A DNA stretch of 64,000 bases from Microbacterium sp. (GCF_031178445.1 NZ_JAPSIY010000002.1:124001-188000); one strand, 5' to 3'. Counted from the first letter of the stretch, positions 24,986-33,206 are shown. A program made the numbers and translations. The notes: a model not told the origin generated them from the sequence alone.

Positions 24986-25873
24986 ATGAGTGTGCCTTTT
25001 CCCAGCCGCCTCGCGATCAACGAAGCGTTGGTGCAGGATCTCGTGCGAGAGCAGTTCCCACAGTGGGCGGCTCTGCCTGTGCGTGCAATCGCGGAAGCGG
25101 GGAACGATCACCGCATGTTCCGCCTCGGGGAGGCTCTGGTTGTTCGTCTCCCAGCGGCCGCTGCCTACGTTCCACAGGTGCGGAAGGAGCAGGAGTGGTT
25201 GCCGAGGCTCGCGCCGCAGCTGTCTCAGCCGATCCCGAGCGTCGTTGGTCGTGGACGTCCGAACGAGACTTTCCCGGCGCCGTGGTCGATCTACAGCTGG
25301 ATCGAAGGTCGCCGGCCCGACCCTGCCCACCTGAGCGGCGACACCGCGCTGGCTGTCGATCTCGCGTTGTTCCTGACCTCGTTGCGCCGAGCGGATGCTA
25401 CGGATGGTCCGGCGCCCGGCCAGCACAGCGCCTACCGCGGTGCGCCTGTGACGCACTGGGACGACGAGGTGCAAAGTCGATTCGCATTGCTCGACGTGCG
25501 GGAACGAGACCGCGCCGCCGCGCTCTGGCGCAGCGCAACGTCGACGCCGGAGGGCGAAGCGTCAGTGTGGGTTCACGGCGACGTCGCGATCAACAACTTG
25601 GTCGTTGACCGCCGAGGGGCGCTCTCAGCCATGATCGACTTCGGCTGCTCCGCCGTCGGCGACCCTGCATGCGACACCGTGATCTATTGGACCCAGTTCC
25701 GCGGACCAGCGCGACGCGCATTCCGATCCACGCTCGACCTCGACGATGCAACATGGGCGCGCGGGGCGGGATGGGCGCTCTGGAAAGGCCTCATCATGCT
25801 GACGAACACCGCGCCTGGCCAAGCGGCTTTCGCTCGTCGCGTGCTGGACGAAGTACTGGGGCTGGATCAGTGA
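24986..25873 (+). CDS. Aminoglycoside phosphotransferase (APH) family kinase-like protein
   Basis: 295 residues with the protein-kinase-like APH fold. EAGNDHRMFRLGEALVVRLP near 38-57 supplies the nucleotide-binding lysine/arginine segment. VWVHGDVAINNLVVD near 198 is the HGDxxxxN catalytic loop and MIDFGCSAVGDPACD near 218 the metal-binding DFG-like motif. Members phosphorylate aminoglycosides, macrolides, choline, homoserine or unknown metabolites. The ATG follows TAGCGT by 6 bases, so it is probably leaderless. No antibiotic-resistance context surrounds it, and the subfamily is closer to APH enzymes of unknown substrate. Confidence 0.85.
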   Translation: MSVPFPSRLAINEALVQDLVREQFPQWAALPVRAIAEAGNDHRMFRLGEALVVRLPAAAAYVPQVRKEQEWLPRLAPQLSQPIPSVVGRGRPNETFPAPWSIYSWIEGRRPDPAHLSGDTALAVDLALFLTSLRRADATDGPAPGQHSAYRGAPVTHWDDEVQSRFALLDVRERDRAAALWRSATSTPEGEASVWVHGDVAINNLVVDRRGALSAMIDFGCSAVGDPACDTVIYWTQFRGPARRAFRSTLDLDDATWARGAGWALWKGLIMLTNTAPGQAAFARRVLDEVLGLDQ

Positions 25874-26038
25874 CGGCAGCGCGTCGAGCAGTTCTAACCG
25901 TTCGCGCAGACCTGACCCCGAGCCCCGCATCAGTGGATCCCGGTGTCGGCCGGGAGCGGTGCGGGCTGGCGATATCACGACCGCGGCAGTGAGGCCAGGG
26001 GATCGCGGTACGCGGCGGCGGCGACCACGCTTCGGATC

Positions 26039-26248
26039 ATGTCCAACAGTGAGCGCGAACCAGATCCGATGACCGACGAGCAGAAGCGCCGAGACCAGTT
26101 GCTGCGTGCCGAGCATTCCACCGAGGCTGACGCCGCACCGCGTATCGAGGTGTCGGAGCACGACGGGAACGTGCGCATCGATATCGCCGACACAGCGGCG
26201 GTGCGCCCGGGGCCGGGCCCCGGTGTTGAAGGAGCGGACGGGTCGTAG
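26039..26248 (+). CDS. Small acidic hypothetical protein
   Basis: 69 residues starting MSNSEREPDPMTDEQKRRDQ; an in-frame longer form from 25943 has no codon support. The protein is hydrophilic, disordered-looking and acidic, with IEVSEHDGNVRIDIADTA as its only compact stretch. I recall comparable short proteins annotated as hypothetical in Microbacteriaceae. There is no clear RBS. It stands alone between the APH-like gene and a convergent kinase. The surrounding 25874-26038 and 26249-26360 hold nothing I can assign. Confidence 0.45.
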   Translation: MSNSEREPDPMTDEQKRRDQLLRAEHSTEADAAPRIEVSEHDGNVRIDIADTAAVRPGPGPGVEGADGS

Positions 26249-26360
26249 GGACGCATGTCCGCGGATCGCTCGCCGCGTCGGCGATCACCATCGCGCAGAC
26301 GGATCGAGAGCGTGACAGTGGCCGGCCCCAGCGTGCTCCCCTCTCAGCGTCAGCCCTCGA

Positions 26361-26882
26361 TTACACCCGCACCGCGGCCGCGATGCGCTGTGCGGCCTCC
26401 GCGGGGGTGAGCCGAGTCGTGTCGACGACCTCGGCCGCATTCCGCAGCCAAGTCTCGTACGCCTCCGCATACGGCTCCAGGTACCTCATCCGAAACGTCG
26501 AGTGACCCAGCACGGTGTCGTTCTCGATGCGGCTGCGAAGCGCGTCCTGATCGGCGTGGAGCACGAAGTGGCGCACGGCGATGGAGTGCGCCGCGAGGCC
26601 GTCACTGATCTCCTGCCAGTACGGCTCGACGAGCACGGTCATCGGAACCACGAGCGTGCCACCGGTGTACTCGAGCACGCGGCGGGCCGTATCGACCACG
26701 AGCGGCCGCCAGGGTGGCCAGTGCTGGAAGTTGTCGGTCTCAGGCAGGCCGGGCGAGATGTCCATCAGCGTCTCGCCGACCTTCTCGGCGTCGAACACCC
26801 GCGAACCCGGGATCAATGCCTGCACGAGTGCGCTGGTCGTGGTTTTGCCCGCGCCGTGGGTGCCGTTGAGCCAGACGATCAC
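26361..26882 (-). CDS. P-loop (AAA/adenylate-kinase-like) small-molecule kinase
   Basis: 173 residues from a GTG (VIVWLNGTHGAGKTTTSALVQ). The Walker A GTHGAGKTT begins at residue 7. Conserved DAEKVG and VDTARRVLE elements follow, then a LID-like RSRIENDTVLG segment, as in the ATP-binding kinases related to shikimate, gluconate or chloramphenicol phosphotransferases. The start follows TATCCT by 6 bases (leaderless) and lies 117 bases from the divergent GNAT gene. The frame is open upstream but that extension is out of family. Substrate unknown. Confidence 0.75.
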   Translation of the reverse strand: MIVWLNGTHGAGKTTTSALVQALIPGSRVFDAEKVGETLMDISPGLPETDNFQHWPPWRPLVVDTARRVLEYTGGTLVVPMTVLVEPYWQEISDGLAAHSIAVRHFVLHADQDALRSRIENDTVLGHSTFRMRYLEPYAEAYETWLRNAAEVVDTTRLTPAEAAQRIAAAVRV

Positions 26883-26999
26883 GACGCGAGGATAGCCGCC
26901 GAACCGGCGATCTTCCTGATGCGTCGTCACAGGCCTGCGTCGCGGCAGCGTGTGGAACCGCGGCCGAACGCCGCGCGACCCTGCCGATACGCTGAGCGC

Positions 27000-27599
27000 G
27001 TGCCTGACCTCCTCGCCGACGATCGATCGATTCGACAGGCTGAGTGGAAGACGCGCACACACGATCGCGCGCCGGGCCTCGAAGAGGCTCTGCGCGCGGC
27101 AGGCTTCGCCCCTGACGAGCCGGAGTCGGTGATGTTGGGGGCCGCCTCGGCGCTCATAGGCACCGAGCCGCCGGCGGGCGTGACGGTGCGGCAGCTCACC
27201 CATCCCGAGGACATCCGCGCAGCGCTCGACATGCAGGATTCGGTGTTCGGCGGAACGCCGAGGGCCGAGCGGATGCTGTCGGCGATCCTCGAGCAGCGGG
27301 CCAGGGAAGAGCCGGTCGAGGTGTGGGCGGCTGAAGTCGACGGGCGCATCGTCAGCGCCGGCCGGATAGACCTGGTCCCCGGTACGGAGTTCGCAGGGAT
27401 CTGGGGTGGCGCCACTCTCGCCGACTACCGGGGACGCGGTATCTACCGTGCACTGACTTCCGCGCGTGTCCGGTCGGCGATGTCGCGCGGGGTGCGGTGG
27501 ATTCACTCGGATTCGACGGAAGACTCACGACCGATCCTGGAGCGTGCGGGGCTCGTCAAGGTCACCGAGACCGTGCCGTGGATGTGGCAACGGGCGTGA
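27000..27599 (+). CDS. GNAT family N-acetyltransferase, apparently N-terminally short
   Basis: 199 residues from a GTG located 6 bases after TACGCT. It opens with VPDLLADDRSIRQAEWKTRTHDRAPGLEEALRAAGF, which in related proteins sits after an extra N-terminal region of roughly 60-90 residues. The GNAT core follows: VEVWAAEVDGRIVSAGRIDL, acetyl-CoA loop ADYRGRGIYRALTSARV (R-G-x-G-I-Y) near residue 145, and a C-terminal SRPILERAGLVKV. It is probably cytoplasmic; acceptor unknown. Either a short natural variant or a truncated gene that remains expressed. Confidence 0.75.
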   Translation: MPDLLADDRSIRQAEWKTRTHDRAPGLEEALRAAGFAPDEPESVMLGAASALIGTEPPAGVTVRQLTHPEDIRAALDMQDSVFGGTPRAERMLSAILEQRAREEPVEVWAAEVDGRIVSAGRIDLVPGTEFAGIWGGATLADYRGRGIYRALTSARVRSAMSRGVRWIHSDSTEDSRPILERAGLVKVTETVPWMWQRA

Positions 27600-27635
27600 C
27601 CGGCGCGGCACCGAGCCGGCGCCACGTTGTCCGCG

Positions 27636-28859
27636 TCACGGCGCAGGGCTGACACCGCCTGCGACAGAGGCTGAGCCGACGGCGCGCAGGGTCTTGTTCG
27701 CGGCCACGACGACGGTTGCGACGAGAGCGACGACGGCGCCGCACAAGAATGCCGGGCCGGTGGTGGTGAACCCGATCAGTATGCCGATGAGCGGCGTGAC
27801 CACGAGCTGTGGCGCTCGCTGCGCCAGGATGAGGACGCTCTGGAAGCGGGAGAGCATCGATGCGGGGGCGAGGCGGACGTAGGTGGGGAAGACATGCGCG
27901 GTGAAGATCACGACACCGAACCCGATGATGCCGGTGCCGCCTGCCGCGGACGTCCAGGACGGAGAGACTGCGAGGGCGGCGAGCCCGCAGGCGACGAGGA
28001 CGGGGCCGATCGCGATCCCACGCCACGCCCTTGCGCTTGTTCCGCGCCAAGAGAACCATGCGCCGGCGAGCAGACCTCCGGCGATCCAGCCCGCCTCGAT
28101 GAGGCCCGCCTCGGCCGCCGTCCATCCGCGTTCGCGAGCCACGAGGGGGATGCCGACGACCATCGACGGGATCACTGCTCCTGCAACAAGCGCGACGCAG
28201 GCCAGTAGCGCCGGTGCGCCTCTGGTCTCGCCGGCCGTGGCGATTCCACGGAGGATGCCGCGGACGGACACCGCCTCCATCGCGGGGCTTGAGGCGATCG
28301 GAGGGCGGACGGCGAGCAGCACCATGACCATGCAGATGCACCCGACCACGTCGATCCAGGCGACACCGCTCAGAGCGATGACGCCGACCAGAATTCCTCC
28401 GAGCGGAGGTGCGATCGCGCCCGCGACCTGGCTCGCCATTCCGACGCGCGCCATCGCGGCTCCCAACTCTGCATCGACCACGAACATCCGCGGGAACACG
28501 CCCACGGCCGGCCGGTGGAACGCCGAGACGGTTCCGATCGCCGCCGCAGCCACCACCAGCGCCACCGGTGACATCGGTCGCACAGTGACGGTGAGCGCAA
28601 GCACGGCGCTGATCGACATGAATGCGCACGTGCAGACGATCATCACCCGCCGGGGGCCGAAGCGATCCGCGACGGCACCTCCGAGCAGGCCGAACAGCAC
28701 GGACGGCGCCACGGTGAGAGTCAGCACGGCCGACACGAGGGCCGGCCCGTGCCCGGACGCGACCCAGGCCAGCGAGAACGCGAGAACACCGGAGCCGAGA
28801 TCAGCGCCGACCGTCGCGACGACCCAGGCGTTGAAGCCCCTCGGCATCCGCTGGTTCAT
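27636..28859 (-). CDS. MFS transporter, drug-efflux-like
   Basis: 407 residues, about 12 transmembrane helices. GGAVADRFGPRRVMIVC near residue 60 is the MFS signature loop between TM2 and TM3 (GxxxDRxGxRR). The arrangement resembles macrolide/drug exporters of the MefA/Bcr class. The ATG overlaps the stop of the MerR-family gene by 4 bases (ATGA), so the regulator and pump are one transcript. It likely exports a compound sensed by the MerR protein; the substrate is not readable. Confidence 0.85.
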   Translation of the reverse strand: MNQRMPRGFNAWVVATVGADLGSGVLAFSLAWVASGHGPALVSAVLTLTVAPSVLFGLLGGAVADRFGPRRVMIVCTCAFMSISAVLALTVTVRPMSPVALVVAAAAIGTVSAFHRPAVGVFPRMFVVDAELGAAMARVGMASQVAGAIAPPLGGILVGVIALSGVAWIDVVGCICMVMVLLAVRPPIASSPAMEAVSVRGILRGIATAGETRGAPALLACVALVAGAVIPSMVVGIPLVARERGWTAAEAGLIEAGWIAGGLLAGAWFSWRGTSARAWRGIAIGPVLVACGLAALAVSPSWTSAAGGTGIIGFGVVIFTAHVFPTYVRLAPASMLSRFQSVLILAQRAPQLVVTPLIGILIGFTTTGPAFLCGAVVALVATVVVAANKTLRAVGSASVAGGVSPAP

Positions 28860-29956
28860 CTCGATTGCGGCATCGCCAGCGCGACGAAGTCCGGCTGGCT
28901 CGGCGCCCGCCAGACGACGGCCGCGCCGGGTTCGTCGACGTCGCAGCTGAGCGCGGGACCGACCGCCGCCTCGGCGATTCGGGTCAGTGTCGCCGCGGAG
29001 AGCTCCAGCGAGACGGCGCGACCGTCTGCGGAGCCCGCGGCGACACCCGCATCCGAGTGCAAGCGTGCCTCTCCTTCCGACGCGATGAGTGAGAGGCTCC
29101 CGGTCGAACGCGAGACTCGCAGGACTTCGGTGCGTGGAAAGACGATCCTCGTCGGCGCACCTGACCGGTCCTGCAGGAGCGCGTGGACGCTGGGGAGCAG
29201 ATCCCGCTCGCGCTCGAGCTCACGGCGGTGCCCCGCGTCATCGCAGAAGTGAGCGTGCATGGTCTTGCGACCGTTCCGGCCGATCGGGGATTCGACGACG
29301 AGGTCGACCCGCCGCCTGCTTCGAAGCCAGGCGGCTACCGATCCCGGCGTGAAGCTCACCCTCGCCGGCGGACCTGACACGCGCCTGGAGACGGCCAGGC
29401 GTGCGAGGAGCAGATAGCGGTCCGTGGCGACGACCGCAGCCTCCCCATCGGTGATGTCCATGAGGACGCTGTGAAATCCGTCGATGCCGCTCGCGGCCGT
29501 CACCTGCTCGATGGCGTTCGCGAGGACGGCACCGTCGAAACCGGCGGTCGTGCGATGCACAGGGTTGTTCTCGACGCGCGCTCGCAGGCTGAGCTTGAGG
29601 TCCGCGACCAACGCCGTAGCGGCTGATTGCCGTTCCGCGGCATCCGTGAGCCAGGCGTCCAGCAGACGCTCGGCCTCGGCGGCGTCGCCGTCGAGGATGG
29701 CGCCGATCTTGCCGAGGCCGAGCCCGGCGTCCCGCAGCCGGCGGATCCAGATGGCGCGACGTTGCTGATCCGGGGCGTAGTAGCGATAGCCGGTGCGTCC
29801 ATCGATCTCCGTGGGAATCAGGAGCCCGGATTCGCCGTACTGACGCAGTGCGCTCGCGCTCAGGCCGACAGCTTGCGCGAACGCGCCGATCGGCAGCAGG
29901 GTTCGCGGCGCCGCGACCGGCAGGGGCACCTCTTCGCGCTCGCGTGGCCGGGTCAT
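28856..29956 (-). CDS. MerR family regulator fused to a DNA sliding-clamp (DnaN)-like domain
   Basis: 366 residues from MTRPRE (a GTG at 29977 would lie inside the operator). The MerR DNA-binding domain (about 18-90) has LLPIGAFAQAVGLSASALRQYGESGLLIP and YRYYAPDQQRRAIWIRRLRDAGLGL, then a dimerisation helix. The C-terminal two-thirds lacks the usual effector domain. It contains SVLMDITDGEAAVVATDRYLLLARLAVS, the characteristic strand-helix ATDRYRL segment of the DNA polymerase III beta subunit, and LSLIASEGEARL-type strands. It is coupled by ATGA to the MFS gene. Such MerR-clamp fusions are known in actinobacterial annotations but their signal is not understood. Confidence 0.75.
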   Translation of the reverse strand: MTRPREREEVPLPVAAPRTLLPIGAFAQAVGLSASALRQYGESGLLIPTEIDGRTGYRYYAPDQQRRAIWIRRLRDAGLGLGKIGAILDGDAAEAERLLDAWLTDAAERQSAATALVADLKLSLRARVENNPVHRTTAGFDGAVLANAIEQVTAASGIDGFHSVLMDITDGEAAVVATDRYLLLARLAVSRRVSGPPARVSFTPGSVAAWLRSRRRVDLVVESPIGRNGRKTMHAHFCDDAGHRRELERERDLLPSVHALLQDRSGAPTRIVFPRTEVLRVSRSTGSLSLIASEGEARLHSDAGVAAGSADGRAVSLELSAATLTRIAEAAVGPALSCDVDEPGAAVVWRAPSQPDFVALAMPQSR

Positions 29957-29959
29957 GGG

Positions 29960-29992
29960 ACCATCATCGACTTTCACCCGGGCTGAAGGTCA
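29960..29992 (-). promoter_or_regulatory. MerR-type promoter with 19-base spacer
   Basis: On the minus strand TTGACC (29992-29987) and GATGAT are separated by 19 bases filled by the dyad CTTCAGCCCGGGTGAAAG. Long 18-20 base spacers with a central dyad are the hallmark of MerR-activated promoters. The site sits directly before the MerR-clamp gene and argues for autoregulation. The -10 match is weak. Confidence 0.45.
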
Positions 29993-30015
29993 ACAGGTCG
30001 CCCCGCCGACGCGCG

Positions 30016-30039
30016 CTCACCTGGCGATTCTCAGGTGAG
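30016..30039. terminator. Hairpin at the end of the ars operon
   Basis: CTCACCTG (30016-30023) and CAGGTGAG (30032-30039) form a perfect 8-bp stem with an 8-base loop that includes the arsC stop codon region. It marks the end of the leftward ars operon. Confidence 0.5.
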
Positions 30040-30438
30040 TTCGTCGACCAGCTTCTCGATGCGGGAACGGATCTCGTCGCGGATCGGGCGCACGGCGTCG
30101 ATGCCCTGACCGGCCGGATCGTCGAGCTTCCAGTCCTCGTAGCGCTTGCCGGGGAAGAACGGGCAGGCGTCACCGCAGCCCATGGTGATCACCACGTCCG
30201 ACGCCTGCACGGCCTCGGTTGTCAGCACCTTGGGCTGTTCGGCCGTGATGTCGATGCCGATCTCGCGCATCGCCTCGACGGCGACGGGGTTGATCTGCTC
30301 TGCGGGCATGGATCCGGCCGACCGGACCTCGATGTGGTCTCCCGCGATGTCGCGCAGGAAACCGGCGGCCATCTGAGAGCGGCCGGCGTTGTGCACGCAG
30401 ACGAAGAGGACGGACGGCTTCGATGAGACGGTGGTCAT
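30031..30438 (-). CDS. arsC: Arsenate reductase, low-molecular-weight phosphatase fold
   Basis: 135 residues. VLFVCVHNAGRSQMAAGF near residue 10 is the CxxxxxR(S) phosphatase-type loop, whose first cysteine attacks arsenate. VITMGCGDACPFFPGKRYEDWKLDDPAG near 85-110 carries two further cysteines and the aspartate of the DP loop. It reduces arsenate to arsenite in the cytoplasm for export by Acr3. Third gene of the operon, 26 bases after the ArsR-ArsC fusion. The cysteine pattern fits thiol-cascade ArsC; mycothiol or thioredoxin as the reductant cannot be told apart. Confidence 0.9.
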   Translation of the reverse strand: MTTVSSKPSVLFVCVHNAGRSQMAAGFLRDIAGDHIEVRSAGSMPAEQINPVAVEAMREIGIDITAEQPKVLTTEAVQASDVVITMGCGDACPFFPGKRYEDWKLDDPAGQGIDAVRPIRDEIRSRIEKLVDELT

Positions 30439-30464
30439 GCTGGCTCCTGGAGGACGGAGGGGGG

Positions 30465-31454
30465 TCAGGGGAGGAGTTCGTCGACGAGAGTGCGCACGCG
30501 CCCCGCGATGTCATCGCGGATGGCTTCGACACCCGCTGTGGACGCGAGCGCAGGATCACCGACCGCCCAGTCGTCGTATCGCACGCCGGGGATGATCGGG
30601 CACACGTCACCGCATCCCATCGTGATGACCACGTCGGCGGCGCGGACCGCGTCGTCGGTGAGCGGTTTCGGGAACCGCTCGGCTGCGGCCTCGCCCTCGA
30701 TCTCTGCGAGAAGCGCGCGGACGTGCGGATCGATGACGTCACCCGGGTTCGAGCCCGCAGAGCGAGCGACGATCCGGCCGCCACCCAGCTGATTGACGAG
30801 TGCCGCAGCGAGCTGTGACCGCCCGGCGTTGGCGACGCACACGAACAGCACCTGAGGCGCCGACACGTCCCTGTCGCGGGTGAGGTCGGCCAGGCGCTGG
30901 CGGGCGAAGCGTTCGGTGAGCGGTACGAGCGCTCCGGTCACCTTGGCGGTGCGCGCGAGGGCCGTGTAGGACTCGCGGACGATGCTCAGCACGGTTTCCT
31001 GTTCGAGCTCGGGAGTCTCAGACGCGAGTTCCTGCCCGAGTCTGGTGATCCTGGCGTCGAAATCAGGGCGCGCAGGCGGCTCGCCAGCTCCGGCGCGCCA
31101 CCCGAGACTCGCCGGCGCGAAAGAGTCGAGCAGCGCGATGACGGCGCCGCGGTGGCTCGGATTGATGCGGTACCAGACCCAGGTGCCTCGTCGTTCCGAC
31201 GTCAGCACTTCGACATCCTTGAGCACCTTCAGGTGATGCGAGACGGTCGGCTGAGAGACGTCGGCGAGCTCGGCGAGGTCGCAGACGCACGACTCGCCGC
31301 GCGGATCGGAGGCGATGGCGGAGAGCATCCGCAGCCGCAGCGGGTCCGACAGCGCCTTCAGGGTCGCGGCCACCGACGAGGCCGCTTCCTGTCCGATGGC
31401 GTGCAGGGCGGCGGGGCTGCAGACGCTGCCCTCGGCTGTCAGCGTGAGGTTCAC
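30465..31454 (-). CDS. ArsR-type repressor fused to a second arsenate reductase
   Basis: 329 residues from a GTG that overlaps the acr3 stop by 4 bases. The N-terminal ArsR winged helix (residues 25-105: LKALSDPLRLRMLSAIAS...GESCVCDLAELADVSQPTVSHHLKVLKD) carries the ESCVCDL metalloid-binding cysteine pair in the HTH. A helical linker (DFDARITRLGQELASETPELEQETVL, about 128-190) resembles the three-helix domain of actinobacterial ArsC proteins. The C-terminus is a complete LMW-phosphatase-type ArsC (VLFVCVANAGRSQLAAAL, ITMGCGDVCPIIPGVRYDDWAVGDPA). One protein can thus sense arsenite, repress the operon and reduce arsenate. Confidence 0.88.
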   Translation of the reverse strand: MNLTLTAEGSVCSPAALHAIGQEAASSVAATLKALSDPLRLRMLSAIASDPRGESCVCDLAELADVSQPTVSHHLKVLKDVEVLTSERRGTWVWYRINPSHRGAVIALLDSFAPASLGWRAGAGEPPARPDFDARITRLGQELASETPELEQETVLSIVRESYTALARTAKVTGALVPLTERFARQRLADLTRDRDVSAPQVLFVCVANAGRSQLAAALVNQLGGGRIVARSAGSNPGDVIDPHVRALLAEIEGEAAAERFPKPLTDDAVRAADVVITMGCGDVCPIIPGVRYDDWAVGDPALASTAGVEAIRDDIAGRVRTLVDELLP

Positions 31455-32575
31455 AGTTTCGCCCCCTCTGCGGCGAACGGGTCGGTGTGGAACCAGGCGC
31501 GAGCGGCCCACAGCGAGACGTAGACGAGACCGACGAGCACGGGGACCTCGATGAGCGGGCCAACGACGCCGGCGAGAGCCTGGCCGGATGCGGCACCGAA
31601 TGTGCCGATCGCGACCGCGATCGCGAGTTCGAAGTTGTTCCCCGCCGCGGTGAACGCCAGCGTCGAGGATCGGGCGTAGTCCAGCCCGAGTGACTTCCCG
31701 GTGAGAAGGCCTGCAAACCACATGATCGCGAAGTAGGCCAGGAGCGGCAGTGCGATGCGCGCGACGTCCCAGGGGCGGGAGGTCACCTGCTCGCCCTGCA
31801 GTGCGAAGAGCAGCACGATGGTGAACAGCAGCCCGTACAGCGCCCACGGACCCACCCGCGGAAGGAACCGCTGCTCGTACCAGCCGCGCCCTCTGCGGCG
31901 TTCTCCGACGAAGCGGGAGGTGAAGCCGGCGACGAGAGGGATGCCGAGGAAGATCAGCACGTTCAACGCGATCTGCCCGACCGAGATCTCGAGACCCTGG
32001 GTGTCGAAGCCGAGCCAACCGGGAAGCACTGTGAGATAGAACCAACCCAGGAGTGAGAATGCGATCACCTGGAACACCGAGTTGATGGCGACCAGCACGG
32101 CGGCGGCTTCACGATCGCCGCAGGCCAGATCGTTCCAGATGACGACCATGGCGATGCATCGCGCCAACCCGACGATGATGAGTCCCGTGCGGTACTCCGG
32201 CAGGTCCGGGAGGAACGCCCAGGCGAGTGTGAACATCAGCGCCGGTCCGACCAGCCAGTTCAGCAGCAGCGACGAAACGAGCAGTCTTCTGTCTCCTGTG
32301 ACCGCGGCGACCCTGTCGTAGCGCACCTTGGCGAGCACCGGATACATCATCACGAGCAGTCCGAGTGCGATCGGAATCGAGATACCGCCGATCTCGAGGC
32401 GCGCGAGTAGCTCGGAGAGGCCTGGAAGAAAGCGGCCGAGCGCGATGCCGCCGACCATGGCGAGACCGATCCATACCGGCAGCCAACGGTCGAGAGTCGA
32501 CAGTCGACGCGTGTCGACGGCGCCCTTCCCGGCGGTCGACTTGGTCGCCTTGGTCACGGTAGGTGCGGTGCTCAT
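31451..32575 (-). CDS. acr3: Arsenite efflux transporter, ACR3 family
   Basis: 374 residues, ten predicted transmembrane helices. Family marks include YPVLAKVRYD near residue 79, LARCIAMVVIWNDLACGD near 139 (the essential cysteine lies in the LARCIAMV segment), and TAAGNNFELAIAVAIGTFG near 318. Acr3 expels arsenite from the cytoplasm. First gene of the leftward ars operon, coupled by GTGA overlap to the ArsR-ArsC fusion. A lysine/threonine-rich hydrophilic N-terminus of about 25 residues precedes TM1. Upstream lies an ArsR-like dyad (32612-32625). Confidence 0.93.
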   Translation of the reverse strand: MSTAPTVTKATKSTAGKGAVDTRRLSTLDRWLPVWIGLAMVGGIALGRFLPGLSELLARLEIGGISIPIALGLLVMMYPVLAKVRYDRVAAVTGDRRLLVSSLLLNWLVGPALMFTLAWAFLPDLPEYRTGLIIVGLARCIAMVVIWNDLACGDREAAAVLVAINSVFQVIAFSLLGWFYLTVLPGWLGFDTQGLEISVGQIALNVLIFLGIPLVAGFTSRFVGERRRGRGWYEQRFLPRVGPWALYGLLFTIVLLFALQGEQVTSRPWDVARIALPLLAYFAIMWFAGLLTGKSLGLDYARSSTLAFTAAGNNFELAIAVAIGTFGAASGQALAGVVGPLIEVPVLVGLVYVSLWAARAWFHTDPFAAEGAKL

Positions 32576-32611
32576 GCGGGTTCCTCAAGTGGCGGTGGTT
32601 CTGGCGTTGAT

Positions 32612-32625
32612 TAGATTCCCATCTA
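32612..32625. promoter_or_regulatory. ArsR-type operator upstream of acr3
   Basis: TAGAT-TCCC-ATCTA is a perfect 5-bp inverted repeat in a short AT-rich island, 37 bases before the acr3 ATG and overlapping the expected promoter. AT-rich imperfect dyads are typical ArsR sites, and the repressor is the next gene. Confidence 0.5.
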
Positions 32626-32711
32626 TATTGACAGATCTCGAATCAGCGTCGGGCCCGCGGCGGCGGAATTCACCCGGCGTTAATGTCCCACGTGCGGGAT
32701 ATGGTCGCCGA

Positions 32712-33206
32712 ATGAGCTCGTTCGCCACTGTCAGAACTCCGGTGGGCGTGATCGGAGTGGCCGGCGACGGCGAGGCGATCACACGCGTCACCTGGCCCAG
32801 TGGTCGCCTGTCCGTCGACGCCGAACCGGCAGACCCGCTGCTCGGCGAGGCGCTCGCGCAGCTGCGCGCCTACTTCGCAGGCCGCCTGACGGTCTTCGAC
32901 ATGCCGATCGATCTCGGCACGCAGGGCGAGGCGAGTCGCGCGGTGCTCAACGCCCTCCACGCGACGGTGGCGCACGGCGAGACCGTGACGTATGGCGAAC
33001 TCGCCCGACGCAGCGGCACGACGGTGCCTGCGCGCGCCATCGGTTCGATCATGGGCGCGAATCCGATCCCCATCATCGTGCCCTGCCACCGCGTCGTCGC
33101 AAGCGACGGGCTCGGCGGCTACTCGGGTGGGCCGCCGGGAGAGGGTCTGCTCACCAAGCGCTGGCTGCTCGAGCACGAGGGCTTCCTCCCGGCCGCCATG
33201 TTCTGA
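32712..33206 (+). CDS. ogt: Methylated-DNA-[protein]-cysteine S-methyltransferase
   Basis: 164 residues. The active-site PIIVPCHRVVASDG near residue 118 (PCHRV) carries the acceptor cysteine that removes alkyl groups from O6-alkylguanine. TVTYGELARRSGTTVPARAIGSIMGANP upstream is the DNA-binding HTH with the arginine finger. No Ada domain is fused, so this is an Ogt-type repair protein. The ATG follows TATGGT by 6 bases (leaderless). It is convergent with the response-regulator gene and divergent from the ars operon. Confidence 0.93.
   Translation: MSSFATVRTPVGVIGVAGDGEAITRVTWPSGRLSVDAEPADPLLGEALAQLRAYFAGRLTVFDMPIDLGTQGEASRAVLNALHATVAHGETVTYGELARRSGTTVPARAIGSIMGANPIPIIVPCHRVVASDGLGGYSGGPPGEGLLTKRWLLEHEGFLPAAMF

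Noticed and set aside
26361-27506. 381-residue version of the P-loop kinase
   Set aside because: Residues before the GTG at 26882 are antisense to the GNAT gene and out of family; a -10 box lies 6 bases before the GTG.
30465-32045. 526-residue ArsR-ArsC fusion with another N-terminal domain
   Set aside because: The extra part is antisense-frame shadow of acr3 (arginine/histidine-rich, no motifs); the GTGA overlap at 31451-31454 marks the true start.
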